Source: Streptomyces varsoviensis (GTDB taxonomy: Bacteria; Actinomycetota; Actinomycetes; Streptomycetales; Streptomycetaceae). Taken from it: a stretch of 64,000 nt of DNA. The DNA lies in NCBI RefSeq assembly GCF_000718635.1, contig NZ_JOBF01000016.1, positions 186,001-250,000 on the forward strand, written 5' to 3'. Below, one piece after another: positions 1 to 10,200 of this stretch. The stretch's first letter is position 1; each line of letters starts with the position of its first letter. Position numbers and translations under genes: made by a program. Below the pieces are notes generated by a model. It made no database searches and was not told the origin of the DNA. It saw nothing but the letters and a program-made list of their open reading frames with translations.

Positions 1-675
1 GTCCAGCCACGTCTCGGTGGCCGGGATCGGCCGCTCGGCGTCGAGGCCGAGGGCCAACAGCGAGGTGTGGCCCTTGATGAGGTACTTGGTGTCGTTCCAG
101 ATCACGTAGCGGCTGCCGTGCGCGCCCGACACCAGCACCCTGGTGTCGTCCGGGACGGCCCGGGCGGACGTCGGCGCGAAGTCCAGCCGTTCGACGGGCT
201 GCTCACCGGGCAGCAGGCAGTCGGTCCAGGCCCCGGTCACCAGGGAGTCCGGCTTCGCGACGTCGTCGGGGGCCCCGGCGATGCCGATGGTCGGGCCGCG
301 CCGCACGTCGGACAGCGCCTTCCGGGACGCCTCGGTGACCTGGGTGCCGCTGCCGGCGGCCAGGAGCGCGGAGGAGTAGTTCAGGGTCGGGTGCAGCTCG
401 CCCTTGGCGTAGAGGTAGCGGGTGCCGGTCTCCTTCTGCACGACCAGGGCACCGTCGTGCTGCCAGGAGGTGTCCTCGGCCGCGGCCGGCATGAGGAGGC
501 CGAAGACGGCGGAGCCGAGCACGAGCAGCACGGCGAGGATGGCGCCGAACATGGCGCCGAGCCCGGCGTTGCGCATGGGCGCCTCGCCGTTGCCGGCGTC
601 ACCGGAGACCAGCGCGGAGGCCAGCCGTCCGGTGGCGAACTGGTAGGCGTGGAGGTGGTCGCGACGGGTTTGCAC
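1..675 (-). CDS. eccB: Type VII secretion protein EccB (C-terminus beyond window)
   Basis: EccB is a single-pass membrane component of the ESX/type VII secretion machine with a large extracytoplasmic domain. The visible 225 codons begin with GTG at 675 and read MQTRRDHLHAYQFATGRLA, the usual EccB opening. One hydrophobic segment follows at about residues 40-60, then the start of the extracytoplasmic region. The start is set by a GAGGGG ribosome site that overlaps the stop codon of eccD, so the two genes are probably translationally coupled. The gene runs off the left edge; its C-terminal half is not seen. It is the third gene of the leftward eccC-eccD-eccB unit. Confidence 0.92.
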   Translation of the reverse strand, partial: MQTRRDHLHAYQFATGRLASALVSGDAGNGEAPMRNAGLGAMFGAILAVLLVLGSAVFGLLMPAAAEDTSWQHDGALVVQKETGTRYLYAKGELHPTLNYSSALLAAGSGTQVTEASRKALSDVRRGPTIGIAGAPDDVAKPDSLVTGAWTDCLLPGEQPVERLDFAPTSARAVPDDTRVLVSGAHGSRYVIWNDTKYLIKGHTSLLALGLDAERPIPATETWLD

Positions 676-684
676 GGAGTCCCC

Positions 685-2097
685 TCAGCCGGCGGCGACG
701 CGCACGTGCGCGTAGACGTGGAGGAGTTGCAGCAGCAGCGGCACCAGGGCGAGCGCCGTCAGCATCTCCAGGATGTCCGCCGTACGCCCCCACACCGGCA
801 GCAGGCGCGCGGTGGGCAGCCGCCACGCGCCGACCAGCACCAGCAGCGCGCCGAGCAGCAATCCGACCAGCAGCGCGCAGCGCCCGGCGGGGGAGGTGAG
901 CGACGCGGCCCAGCCGAGCACCCCGGCGAGCAGGCCGATCACGCCGCACAGCACGGCCGGAACCCGCTGCCAGGTCGTGATCAGGTGCTTGGAGCGCAGC
1001 AGCATCGCGGTGGCGAACACCAGCGGGAAGACCCAGCCGATCCACCCGTCGGCGCGGGCCGTCAGCACGAAGGCGCCGGAGCACAGGGCGGCGGTGGCGG
1101 CGGTGACCATCGTCAGGAACGCGTCGGCGATGGCCGCCCTGCGCTTGACCTGGCTCTCGGAGATGGGGTCGGTGTCCTCCTGGAGCTCCGCGGCGTTGTG
1201 CGGCAGTTGCGGCACCCGCAGCCGGGCCAGCCGCAGCGACGCGCGGGGCGCGAGGTGGCCGAAGAAGAACGCGACGACCGCGACCGTACCGGCGCTGCGC
1301 GGCGCGTCCCAGTCGAGGAGGAGGCCGGCGCCCGCGGTGAGGGTGACGAGCACCGCCGTGGCGAGAACGGCGCCGGTGACCGCGACCGGAATCCGGGCGA
1401 CGGGCAGCAGCACGACGGCGGCCACCAGGGCGGCGGCCGCGCCGCCGAGCAGGAGGTCGCCGGGGGCCGGTGAGGTGAGCGCGGCGGCCGAGTGGACGGA
1501 GGTCAGGCCGGCCAGCGCCGCGTTGGCGCACGCGCCGAGGCCGGTCACCAGCGCGATCCCGCGGTCGTCGGACCACTGCCGGTCCAACGCGCAGCCCACG
1601 CCGAGCACCAGGGTGGACAGCGCGTAGACCACGGGGACCAGCACCCCGTGCCCGAGCACCGGGACGGCCGTGGCCAGCGTGACCAGCACGAGGCAGGCGA
1701 GGCCGAGGAAGAGCCGGCGGGTCAGCTCCGGACGCCACCGGTTGGTGTGCGCGCCCACGGCCCGCCCCACGCCGTCGGAGACATCGTCGTACTCCAGTTC
1801 AGGCATCGGGTCGTCGGCGGGCCGCAGGTAGAGGACGTCGCCGTGGACGAGCCCCGCGCTCTCCGGCGAGTCGTCCAGGTCCAGCGGCGCCTCGCCCAGG
1901 CGTTGCAGGGTCCAGGTCTGGGCCGGCCTGGCGGGGTCGGCGGAGACGCTCCGCAGCAGGCGTGGCAGCAGCGCGGAGACGGGGGTGGTGACGGGTACGG
2001 CCAGGTCCGCGCGGCCGGCCGGCCCGGCGATGGTCAGCCGGCACACCTCGGTGCTGACCGCTCCCGGGGTGCGGGCGGCGGGTATGGCGGTGGTCAT
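685..2097 (-). CDS. eccD: Type VII secretion integral membrane protein EccD
   Basis: EccD forms the multi-helix membrane vestibule of the ESX secretion complex. The protein (about 470 residues) has a short N-terminal ubiquitin-like region (about residues 10-95), then a long series of hydrophobic segments consistent with the family's eleven helices. A charged cytoplasmic loop (sequence around SESQVKRRAAIAD) lies between the helix groups. ATG at 2097 is chosen because AGGAG sits four bases upstream; an in-frame start at 2121 lacks a site this good. eccC ends 54 bases upstream and eccB starts 9 bases downstream, so all three are likely one operon. Family assignment is firm; secreted substrates are not visible here. 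Confidence 0.92.
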   Translation of the reverse strand: MTTAIPAARTPGAVSTEVCRLTIAGPAGRADLAVPVTTPVSALLPRLLRSVSADPARPAQTWTLQRLGEAPLDLDDSPESAGLVHGDVLYLRPADDPMPELEYDDVSDGVGRAVGAHTNRWRPELTRRLFLGLACLVLVTLATAVPVLGHGVLVPVVYALSTLVLGVGCALDRQWSDDRGIALVTGLGACANAALAGLTSVHSAAALTSPAPGDLLLGGAAAALVAAVVLLPVARIPVAVTGAVLATAVLVTLTAGAGLLLDWDAPRSAGTVAVVAFFFGHLAPRASLRLARLRVPQLPHNAAELQEDTDPISESQVKRRAAIADAFLTMVTAATAALCSGAFVLTARADGWIGWVFPLVFATAMLLRSKHLITTWQRVPAVLCGVIGLLAGVLGWAASLTSPAGRCALLVGLLLGALLVLVGAWRLPTARLLPVWGRTADILEMLTALALVPLLLQLLHVYAHVRVAAG

Positions 2098-2151
2098 GGT
2101 GCTCCTGGGGGCGGGGTTCACGGCGGCCTGGCGGTCGGGGCGGGCCTGGCG

Positions 2152-5100
2152 TCAGGGGCCCGCGTAGCCGATCTGCATCAGCCGCACGCCGCGGCGGGTG
2201 ACGAGCTGCGCACGGCCGGCGGGCAGGGTCCGCGGCCTGGCCTCACCGATGAACTTGCCTTCCTCCTTGGGATAGGAGTGCAGCAGCGCCGGGCTGCCCA
2301 GCTCCCAGATCCGGCGCAGCACCGGGTCCATCATGGCGCGCATCGCTCCCGAGGTGGATCGCGAGATCACCAGGTGCAGGCCGATGTTGACGGAGTGGGC
2401 GAGCATCGGGGCGAGCGGGTTGAGGGGCGAGCCGCTGCCCGGCCCGCCGGCGTAGAGGTCGTAGTCGTCGATGAGCATGAAGAGCCGCGGACCGGTCCAC
2501 CAGTCGCGCCGGGGCAGCCGCTCGGGGGCGATGTCGGGGCCGGGAACGCGCTTGCCGACCGACACCGCCGCGCTGCCCGCGAGTTGGGTGAGGCTCTCGC
2601 CGTCCACGGCGAAACCCACCCGGTACTCCTCGGGGACCATGCCGAGCAGGTCGCGTCGGGTGTCGGCGAGCAGGATGCGCGCCTCGTCCGGCTGGTAGCG
2701 GCGGGTGATGGCGTCGATCGTCAGGCGCAGGACGTTGGTCTTGCCGGTCTCGGCGTCGCCGAAGACCATCAGGTGCGGGGCGACGCCGAAGTCGTGCCAC
2801 ACCGGGGCGAGGCGCTGCTCGTCCCAGCCCAGGGCGACCCGCAGATCGCCCTCGGGCGCCGGGAGCTTGTCCAGCGGCAGCTTGGCGGGCAGCATCCGCA
2901 CGCCGGGGGCCTGCCGTCCGGTCCAGAACGTGTCGATCTCGGCGACGGCCGACCTGGTCGCCGCGGTGAGGTCCGCGGACTCGGAGGAGCTGTCCAGCCG
3001 GGGCAGAGCGGACAGGAAGTGGAACTTGGACTTGGTCAGGCCGCGGCCCGGCTGCTGGGGCACGCTCGCGGCGAGCTTGGAGCCGAGCTCGGACTCCACG
3101 GTGTCGCCGAGGCGGAGTTCGAGCTTGCTGCCGAACAGGTCGCGGGCGCGGGGCCGGATCTCCGACCAGCGCACCGCGGAGACCACCACGTGCAGGCCGA
3201 AGGACAGTCCCCGGGCCGCCAGGTCGGTGATGCGCGGTTCGAGGTCCTCGAAGTCCTGTTTGAGGGTTCCCCAGTTGTCGATGACGAGGAAGACGTCACC
3301 GTAGGGGTCGTCGATCTCGCCGGCGTCGCGAAGCTGCCGGTAGGCCGGCATCGACTCCAGGCCCCGCTCGGTGAAGCGTCGCTCGCGCGCCTCCAGCAGT
3401 TGGGTGAGCTCCTCCACGGTGCGCGTCACGCGGTCCCGCTCCATGCGGGTGGCGATCGAGCCGACGTGCGGCAGGCCCGCGGTGGACTGGAGACCGCCGC
3501 CGCCGAAGTCGAGGCAGTAGAACTGCACCTCGCGCGGTGTGTGGGTGAGGGCGAGGGAGAGCATCAGGGTGCGCAGCGTCGTGGACTTGCCGCTCTGCGG
3601 CGCGCCGGCGACGGCCAGGTGGCCGTCGGCGCCGGAGAGGTCGGCGACCAGCAGCTCGCGCAGTTGTTCGTAGGGCCGGTCGACCATGCCGAGCGGCACG
3701 CGCAGCCGGCCGAGCTCCGGGTAGTCGGCCGCGCTCATGCCGCGCTCGGGGTCGGGGACGATGCCGGGCAGCAGTTGGTCGAGGCTGGGCGAGAAGTCGA
3801 GCGGCGGCAGCCACACCTGGCGCGCGGGCGGGCCGGCGCCCTCCAGCCGGCCGACCAGGACGTCCAGCAGACTCTCCTCGTCCTCCGCCGCCGGTTCGGC
3901 GGGCTGCGCGGCCGGCTCCCGGGCCGCCTCCGCCTCTTCCTGTTCCCGCGGCGCCGGGGCGGACTGCTCCATGCCGAAGGCGACGATCTCCTGCGAACCG
4001 CCGGCCAGTTCGGCCGGACGGGACGCGCTCTGCGGGGCGGGGGCGGCGCCGGAGACGTAGGCGGCCTTGAACCGGGCCAGGTTGGTGGTGTCCACCTTCA
4101 GATAGCCGTTGCCCGGTGCGGACGGCAGTTCGTAGGCGGAGCCGACGCCGATGACGCTGCGGGACTCCATCGAGGAGAAGGTGCGCAGCGCGATCCGGTA
4201 GGAGAGGTGGCCCTCGACGCGGTGGATGCGGCCCTCGTCCAGGCGCTGGGAGGCCAGCAGCAGGTGCACGCCGAGCGACCGGCCGAGGCGTCCGATGGAG
4301 ACGAAGAGATCGACGAACTCCGGCTTGTTGGCGAGCAGTTCGGAGAACTCGTCGACGACGATCACCAGCGAGGGCAGGGGCGTCAGCGGCGCTCCGCCGA
4401 GCCGGGCCTTCTCATAGTCGTACAGCGAGGAGTGACCGCTCTCCCGCAGCAGTTCCTGCCGGCGCGTCATCTCGCCCTGGAGCGAGTCCCGCATCCGGTC
4501 CACGAGGTGGAGTTCGTCGGCCAGGTTGGTGATGACCGCGGAGGTGTGCGGCAGCCGGTCCATGTTGAGGAAGGTGGCACCGCCCTTGAAGTCCACCAGC
4601 ACGAAATTGAGGACGTCCGAGGAGTGCGTCGCGGCGAGCCCGATGACCAGGGTGCGCACCAGTTCGCTCTTGCCGGAACCGGTCGCGCCGATCAGCAGTC
4701 CGTGCGGGCCCATGCCGGACTGGGCGGACTCCTTGATGTCCAGCTCCATGACCTCGTTGTCCTCGGTGATGCCGATCGGCACCCGCAGCCGCGAACTCTG
4801 CGCGGTCCGGGTGCGCCACAGGGCGGCCACGTCGAAGGCGCGGGGGTCGCGGATGCCGAGCAGCGTGGCGAGGTCGAAGTCGGTCTCCAGCGGTTGTTCG
4901 ACGGTCTCGATGCCGCCGCCGGTGGTGCGCATCGGCGCCAGGACGCGGGCGAGTTCCTCGGCGGCCCTCGGGGACAGCGAGTCGGCGCTCGCGGTGACCA
5001 CGGTGTCCCCCGAGGGGTACTCCACCTCGCCGTCGCGCACGGTCAGCCGCAGCGTGTCGGGGCCGCCGGTCATCGCGCCGGTGGCGTCCAGGAGCACGAC

Positions 5101-6111
5101 GTTGCGCACGCCGGCCAGCAGCCGGGACGCCTCGGGGATGTACACCCGGTAGGCGAGCACGACGATGAAGGGCTCGGCGGGCCGGGGCGGCGAGCCGGGG
5201 TCGTGCTCGCCGCGCTCGGCCACCTCGGGTCCGAGGAGGTCCATCAGCGCGTCGTGGTCGTCCGCGACCAGCCGCAGCGGGCCGGCCTCGTCCTCCAGGA
5301 GCGGGTGGGCGTTGTGGGGCAGCCACTTCAGCCAGTCCCACTCGGCGCGGCCCACCGCGTCGGTGAGCAGCGCGATGCGCATCTCGTCCGGCGCGTGCGC
5401 CACCGCGAGCTGGCCCACCAGGGCGCGCAGCAGGCCGAGCGCCGCCTCGCCGTCGCCGGCCAGTTCCACGCTGGTGAACCGGCGCAGCGGCACCGTCACC
5501 GGCAGGTGGGTGACGTTCTGGTACGCCTTGGTGAAGCGGCGCAGCGAGATCGCCGAGAGCGGTTCGAGGTCCTCCACCGGCTTGGTCTCCGGCGGCAGCA
5601 GGAACAGTCCCGCTCTGCGCGAGCCCAGCCCGACGCGCACCTCGGCGTAGTCCTCGTGCCCGCCCCTGCGCTCCCACAGGCGCTCACCGGAAGCCACCGC
5701 CCACAGGTCCTGCGGGCGCGGGTTGTTCCAGTAGGCGGCGGCACGCTGCTCGGCCGCCGCGTCCCGCACCTGGCGGCGCAGTTGGGCCAGGTAGCGCAGG
5801 TAGTCGCGGCGCTCGGCGCGCATCTTGCGCTTGCGCTCGGCGCCGCGGCGGCCGAGCTGGGTGATCGCCATGCTCAGCATGGCCGTGCCCATCATCCCGG
5901 ACATCAGGAATGTCGTGGGCGAACTGGCGCCGAGGGTGAACATCATGGCCATGGCGCCCACGCCCAGCAGCATCGGCAGGTAGACCAGTGCCGAGGTGAA
6001 GTCCGCGGTCACCGGCTCGCCGAGGGCGGGGGGCTCGGCGAGCTCGACCTGCTGCTCCGGGGCCTCGGGGCCGGAGACACGAGGTGATCGTTTGACGACC
6101 ACGGTGCTCAT
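2152..6111 (-). CDS. eccC: Type VII secretion ATPase EccC (EccCa-EccCb fusion)
   Basis: EccC is the motor of ESX secretion, a membrane-anchored FtsK/SpoIIIE ATPase that recognises and moves substrates. The 1319-residue protein has two hydrophobic segments near residues 40-85, then three ATPase domains with P-loops GATGSGKSEL (about 475), GAPQSGKSTT (about 834) and GDAETGKTNV (about 1117). Walker B-like strands are visible as VLVDFKGG, YCLDFGGGG and ILLADTR. An acidic, Pro/Ala/Glu-rich linker (about 700-755) separates domains 1 and 2. The EccCa and EccCb parts that some mycobacterial systems split are fused here. AAGGA before ATG 6111 supports the start. No WXG100 (Esx) substrate gene is next to it in this window. 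Confidence 0.95.
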   Translation of the reverse strand: MSTVVVKRSPRVSGPEAPEQQVELAEPPALGEPVTADFTSALVYLPMLLGVGAMAMMFTLGASSPTTFLMSGMMGTAMLSMAITQLGRRGAERKRKMRAERRDYLRYLAQLRRQVRDAAAEQRAAAYWNNPRPQDLWAVASGERLWERRGGHEDYAEVRVGLGSRRAGLFLLPPETKPVEDLEPLSAISLRRFTKAYQNVTHLPVTVPLRRFTSVELAGDGEAALGLLRALVGQLAVAHAPDEMRIALLTDAVGRAEWDWLKWLPHNAHPLLEDEAGPLRLVADDHDALMDLLGPEVAERGEHDPGSPPRPAEPFIVVLAYRVYIPEASRLLAGVRNVVLLDATGAMTGGPDTLRLTVRDGEVEYPSGDTVVTASADSLSPRAAEELARVLAPMRTTGGGIETVEQPLETDFDLATLLGIRDPRAFDVAALWRTRTAQSSRLRVPIGITEDNEVMELDIKESAQSGMGPHGLLIGATGSGKSELVRTLVIGLAATHSSDVLNFVLVDFKGGATFLNMDRLPHTSAVITNLADELHLVDRMRDSLQGEMTRRQELLRESGHSSLYDYEKARLGGAPLTPLPSLVIVVDEFSELLANKPEFVDLFVSIGRLGRSLGVHLLLASQRLDEGRIHRVEGHLSYRIALRTFSSMESRSVIGVGSAYELPSAPGNGYLKVDTTNLARFKAAYVSGAAPAPQSASRPAELAGGSQEIVAFGMEQSAPAPREQEEAEAAREPAAQPAEPAAEDEESLLDVLVGRLEGAGPPARQVWLPPLDFSPSLDQLLPGIVPDPERGMSAADYPELGRLRVPLGMVDRPYEQLRELLVADLSGADGHLAVAGAPQSGKSTTLRTLMLSLALTHTPREVQFYCLDFGGGGLQSTAGLPHVGSIATRMERDRVTRTVEELTQLLEARERRFTERGLESMPAYRQLRDAGEIDDPYGDVFLVIDNWGTLKQDFEDLEPRITDLAARGLSFGLHVVVSAVRWSEIRPRARDLFGSKLELRLGDTVESELGSKLAASVPQQPGRGLTKSKFHFLSALPRLDSSSESADLTAATRSAVAEIDTFWTGRQAPGVRMLPAKLPLDKLPAPEGDLRVALGWDEQRLAPVWHDFGVAPHLMVFGDAETGKTNVLRLTIDAITRRYQPDEARILLADTRRDLLGMVPEEYRVGFAVDGESLTQLAGSAAVSVGKRVPGPDIAPERLPRRDWWTGPRLFMLIDDYDLYAGGPGSGSPLNPLAPMLAHSVNIGLHLVISRSTSGAMRAMMDPVLRRIWELGSPALLHSYPKEEGKFIGEARPRTLPAGRAQLVTRRGVRLMQIGYAGP

Positions 6112-6499
6112 CGGTCAGTCCTTCAAGATGGTGGCGGGCCGGGCGGAGCCGCGGCGTGGCAGCACGGCTGCCGTTTTCACACTAGGCCGGGGTGGCGCGG
6201 TGGCGTGATCCGGCGGGCGAACACTGTCCGTCCGGACAGCGGAACTCTGTCTACGAGTTCATCGGCGGCCTGGGCCGGGGCGCGAGGAGCGCGTCGCACA
6301 GCGAGATGCGCCGCTCGGCGGTGCGGGGCCTGTTCCGGCGGCCCGGTGGGGGTTCGGCAGGATGGTGCGACGGCAGTGGGGCGACGTCCGTGGGGTGACG
6401 TCCGTGGGACGACGGCAGTGGGGTGACGTCCGTGGGGTGACGTCGATGGCGCGCGACTCAATGGCGGGACGTCAGTGACGCGGCCTCAGTGACGCGGCC
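6112..6499. other. Intergenic region between eccC and the LuxR regulator, with repeats
   Basis: This 388-base stretch separates the eccC start from the stop of the leftward LuxR regulator and should contain the eccCDB promoter, nearest 6112-6200. I see no credible gene. The half nearer the regulator is dominated by short tandem repeats, listed separately. Confidence 0.6.
6372..6441. repeat. Five 14-bp tandem repeats
   Basis: Five consecutive 14-base units at 6372, 6386, 6400, 6414 and 6428 follow the pattern GTCCGTGGGGTGAC or GGCAGTGGGGCGAC. Two units (6386 and 6428) are identical. A sixth degenerate unit may follow at 6442. They lie upstream of the eccC operon and downstream of the regulator gene. 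Confidence 0.8.
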
Positions 6500-6500
6500 T
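6473..6500. repeat. Perfect 14-bp tandem duplication next to the luxR stop codon
   Basis: CAGTGACGCGGCCT occurs twice back to back (6473-6486 and 6487-6500) and touches the stop codon of the regulator. The period equals that of the repeats at 6372-6441, so both may have arisen by the same slippage process. Confidence 0.75.
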
Positions 6501-7144
6501 CAGATGAGGCCGGAGCGGATGGCGTAGGAGACGGCGTGCGCGCGGTTGCGCAACTGAAGCCGCTTCATCACGCCGTACAGCACGTACTTGATGGTGCTCT
6601 CCGAATAGGACAGCTTCGCGGCGATCTGCGACAGCTCCTGCCCCTCGGCGACGAGCCGCAGCACGTCCGCCTCGCGGAAGCTGATCCCGGAGGTCGCGAG
6701 CCCCCGGGGCACCAGGACCTCACGCTGCGTGAACTGGACCTGCTCCATCAGCGCCCCCTGGAGGGACACGGGGAAACTGCCGCCGCCCCGCGCGACGATG
6801 AGCAGGATTCGGGTGAAGTCGTCCGGGGTGAAGGAGTCCCGCCACAGCACCGCGCGCACGCCGTGGTCGACGGCCGAGGAGATGTCGGCGCGCCACTGTC
6901 CCCTGGCTACGACGAGGACGAAGGAGATGTCGGCGACGCCGCTGAGCCCGCGCAGGTCCTCCAGCATGGAGCCGTCCGCGACATCGGGGGCCACCACCAC
7001 GACGTCGCCGTCGCGCACATCGCCGACGGGTACCTCTCTCAGTTCGCGATCGTGCTGGAGGTAACTGACCAGGCCGGCGCGGACGATGCTTTCCGGCGCG
7101 TGTATCGCGACACGCGTGGCGTCGACGAGTGTCTGTAATGGCAT
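6500..7144 (-). CDS. LuxR-type regulator with degenerate receiver domain; TTA codon 3
   Basis: This 214-residue protein looks like a NarL/LuxR-family response regulator. The N-terminal ~125 residues resemble a receiver domain, but the acidic pocket is replaced (HAPES where DDH is usual) and no clear phospho-acceptor Asp is seen, so it probably does not depend on phosphorylation. The C-terminal HTH contains FREADVLRLVAEGQELSQIA and YSESTIKYVLYGVMKRL. ATG 7144 has GGGGAG upstream. Codon 3 is TTA (7136-7138), so translation should need the bldA tRNA. It is a paralogue of the regulator at 15451 and lies just downstream of the LAL gene at 7300, in the same direction. Targets are unknown; the eccCDB operon next to it is one candidate. 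Confidence 0.88.
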   Translation of the reverse strand: MPLQTLVDATRVAIHAPESIVRAGLVSYLQHDRELREVPVGDVRDGDVVVVAPDVADGSMLEDLRGLSGVADISFVLVVARGQWRADISSAVDHGVRAVLWRDSFTPDDFTRILLIVARGGGSFPVSLQGALMEQVQFTQREVLVPRGLATSGISFREADVLRLVAEGQELSQIAAKLSYSESTIKYVLYGVMKRLQLRNRAHAVSYAIRSGLI

Positions 7145-7299
7145 GCGCGCACTCCCCTGGGATATGTGCGGAGGATCGAACGGAGCGATCGTGACACGAG
7201 CGGAAGGCGCCCTACCGCTTTCTATGACCCCGCTGTGCAAGACATGGGGAAACATGGCGGCTGTCATATCCGTATGGATTGGGGCGCTTTGCCGCCTTC

Positions 7300-10200
7300 T
7301 CACTGCTCCAGGAGTCCGGTACGCACCCCGGACACGATCTCCGCGCGGGACCGCACCCCGGCGTGGGCGAAGAGCCGGGTCAGCCGGTTGGCCACCGCGT
7401 CCCCGCTGAGGCCCAGGACACTGGATATCTGACGGTTGGACAACCCCTCGGCCACGAGCACGGCCAGCAGCCGTTCGTTCTCCGCCACGGCTTCCTTGCG
7501 TCCAGGGACCGCATTGCCGCTCTCCCGGATGGCGACGCGGGTGCGGAACCGCCACAGCGACGCGCCGACCTCGCCGAACAGCCGGTACGCCTCGTAGAAC
7601 AGAGCTGGGGGATCGTCGCTGGACGGTGCGACGGACAGCAGCGTCACAGCGGTCTCGAACGGCTGGCTACGGGACCGGGCGAGGTCCACCGCCTCCCGCA
7701 GCAGGCTCCGGACCGTGGCCGCGTCCTGCCCGGGGAGCCGGACCGCGGCGCGCAGGTGGAGCAGGCGCGCGCGGTCCCCGCCGGTCTGCCGCGCCACCCG
7801 CTCCAGCCACCGCAGGCACTCCCGCGCCTGGGATGCCTGGCCGGTGTCCAGGCACACCTCCGCCAGGGCGGCCCACAGTTCGTCGGTGCCGTAGACGTAG
7901 CCGCCCCTCTCCGCGGCCATCAGCCCGCGCCGCAGCGCCTGCTCCGCGCCGAAGAGGTCGCCGAACGTCCGCGCCAGTTCCGCCTCGGCCCGGTCCAGCA
8001 GCACGTCGGCGGGCCCGGTGACCTGTCCGCACGCGTCATCGAGGAGATGCCGGGCCTCGCGGGTGTGGCCGCGGGCGAGCAGGACGGTCGCCATCCGCTC
8101 GGGCAGCAGATGGTGCCCGGTGGCGGCGCCGGCCTGCCCGCGCGCCAGCAACCGCCGGGCCACCGCCAGCGCCTCGTCCCAGCGCCCCTCCAACTGGCGC
8201 CGGAGAAACAGGCTGTACGGGGGGAGCGACCGCTCGGTCATCCCCCGGCGCTCCAGCACCGCCCCGGCCTCCAGCAGTTCGCCGGCGCCGAGGAGATAGT
8301 CCACCTGGTACACCGTCGCCGCCTGCCGCCCCCAGCGGGACAGCTCGTCCACCTCCGGGCCGGCCAGCGACCGGACGAACCGCTCCGGCTCACCGCAGAC
8401 CAGTTCGGCCCCGGCGCGCAGCAGTGCCGGGATCGCCGCGGCGGCCCCGCCGTCGTCCCACTCCCACTCGGTCTCCGCGAGCAGCGCGAGGCCCTGCGTC
8501 CACCGGCCCTGCCCGCACAGCGCCAGGGCCCGCCCGGTCGCCTCCACCGCGGCGGGCAGGCCCCCCGCCTGCCACCAGTGGCTCAAGGTCAGCCGGTCCA
8601 GCCACAGCGGGTCGCCGACGGCGGCCGCGGAGCCCGCCAGCAGGGCCGCGGCCTCCTGGAGCGCCGCCACATCGAAGCCCTCGGGATCGCGCAGTATCGA
8701 CACGGCGGCGGGGCGGACGGCCTCGTACTCGCCCGCGGTGTAGGCCATCCCCACGTACCGCCGGGTCAGGTCGTCCCGCTCCGTCGGCCCGTCGGCGAAG
8801 CGCACGGCGGCCCGCAGCCACCGCAGCATCCCGCGCCGGTCCGCGTCGGGGTGCAGCCGGTCGGCTGCCGCCACCAACTCGTCCACCGCGCGCGGGCAGT
8901 ACCGGCTGAGGTTCAGCTCGGTGATCTGGTCCGCCAGATACGCGTCGAGGTCGGTCTCGGCCGGCAGTTCCGTCGCCGCGCCCGGCGACCCGGTCCGCAT
9001 GTCGTCCATCGCCTTCAGGACCACCTCCACCGCGGCGGACGACAGCCGGGCGCGTTCCAGCGGGCCCAGCCGGTGACGGACCGTGTGCTCCAGCAGCGGA
9101 GGGGAGAACGCCCAGCCGCGTGGCGCGGCGGCTCCTCCGTCGGGGCCGGGCAGTTCCACCACGATCCCCGCACCGATCAGAGCGCGCAGGCCGTCGTCCA
9201 CGGCCGCCGCGGAGAGCCCGGTCACCTCCGCCGTGAGCGTCGCGGCCATCCGGCCCAGCGGCCACAGGACGCTCAGCCCCTCCGCCACCGTGCGGCCCGG
9301 CTCGCCCAGCACACGCAGCGCCGCGACGAAACGGTCGTCGTCCGGCAGTTGAGGCGGCCGCGTCCCCGGGACGAGCAGGACGTGGCCGTCGAGCGCCCGG
9401 ATCGCGCCGGTCCGTAACCACGCCGTGAGCAGCACATCGACGGCCGCCGGCACGCCACCGCTCGCCTCGTGCACCGCCCGGACCAGTTCGGGGTCCGCGA
9501 GCGCGTTCAGCCGCCGGCTCACCACCGCGGCGACCTCCGCCCGCTCCAGACGCGACAGGACGGCGCGGTGCGCGCCACGGCGGTGAGCGAGACGCTCCAC
9601 CGCGCCGTCCCCCGGTGCGCGCCGCCCGGCCTCGCCGTGCCGGACCGCCGACACGACCAGCCGCACGTCGGGCGCCACCCTCTCCAGGTCGACGCCGCCG
9701 AGCAGGTCCAGCGACTCGGCGTCGGCGTACTGGGCGTCGTCGACCACGATGGTCAGAGGGGCGGACCGGGCCAGGGAGGCCGTCAGCGCCTGGGCCACGG
9801 CGGCCCGGTCGCCGAATTCGACGGCGGCCAGCGCGTCCGCCGCTCCGCCGCCGGCCCGCCGCGGCGTGGGCGGGATCCGCCGGTGCCGTTCGAGCTCCTT
9901 GATCAGTCGCAGCGCCAGCAGCAGCGGACGCCGTCCGTCCTCGACGCCGCAGATCAGGAACGAGACCCCGCTGCCCTCCGCCTGTGCCGCGGCGGCGAGG
10001 GCGTGCGCGAACGTGGACCGGCCGGCGCCCCGTTCCCCCTCGACGACCAGCAGGTTCGGCCCGTCGGAGGCGAAGAGGCGCTGCCGGGCCTGCGCCAGGA
10101 CCCGCTCGCGACCGGGCAGGTGCGCCGGGTCCCGGTCCGCGCCGGGCGCCGGGCCCGCGGGCGACGGCGTCGCGGCGAAGCCGTCCGCGGCCGGCCCGCT

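Noticed and set aside
1492..6087. A 1531-codon open frame on the plus strand opposite eccC
   Set aside because: It is a mirror frame of a very GC-rich gene: its product is rich in Arg, Gly, Gln and His without domains, while the minus strand encodes full EccC.
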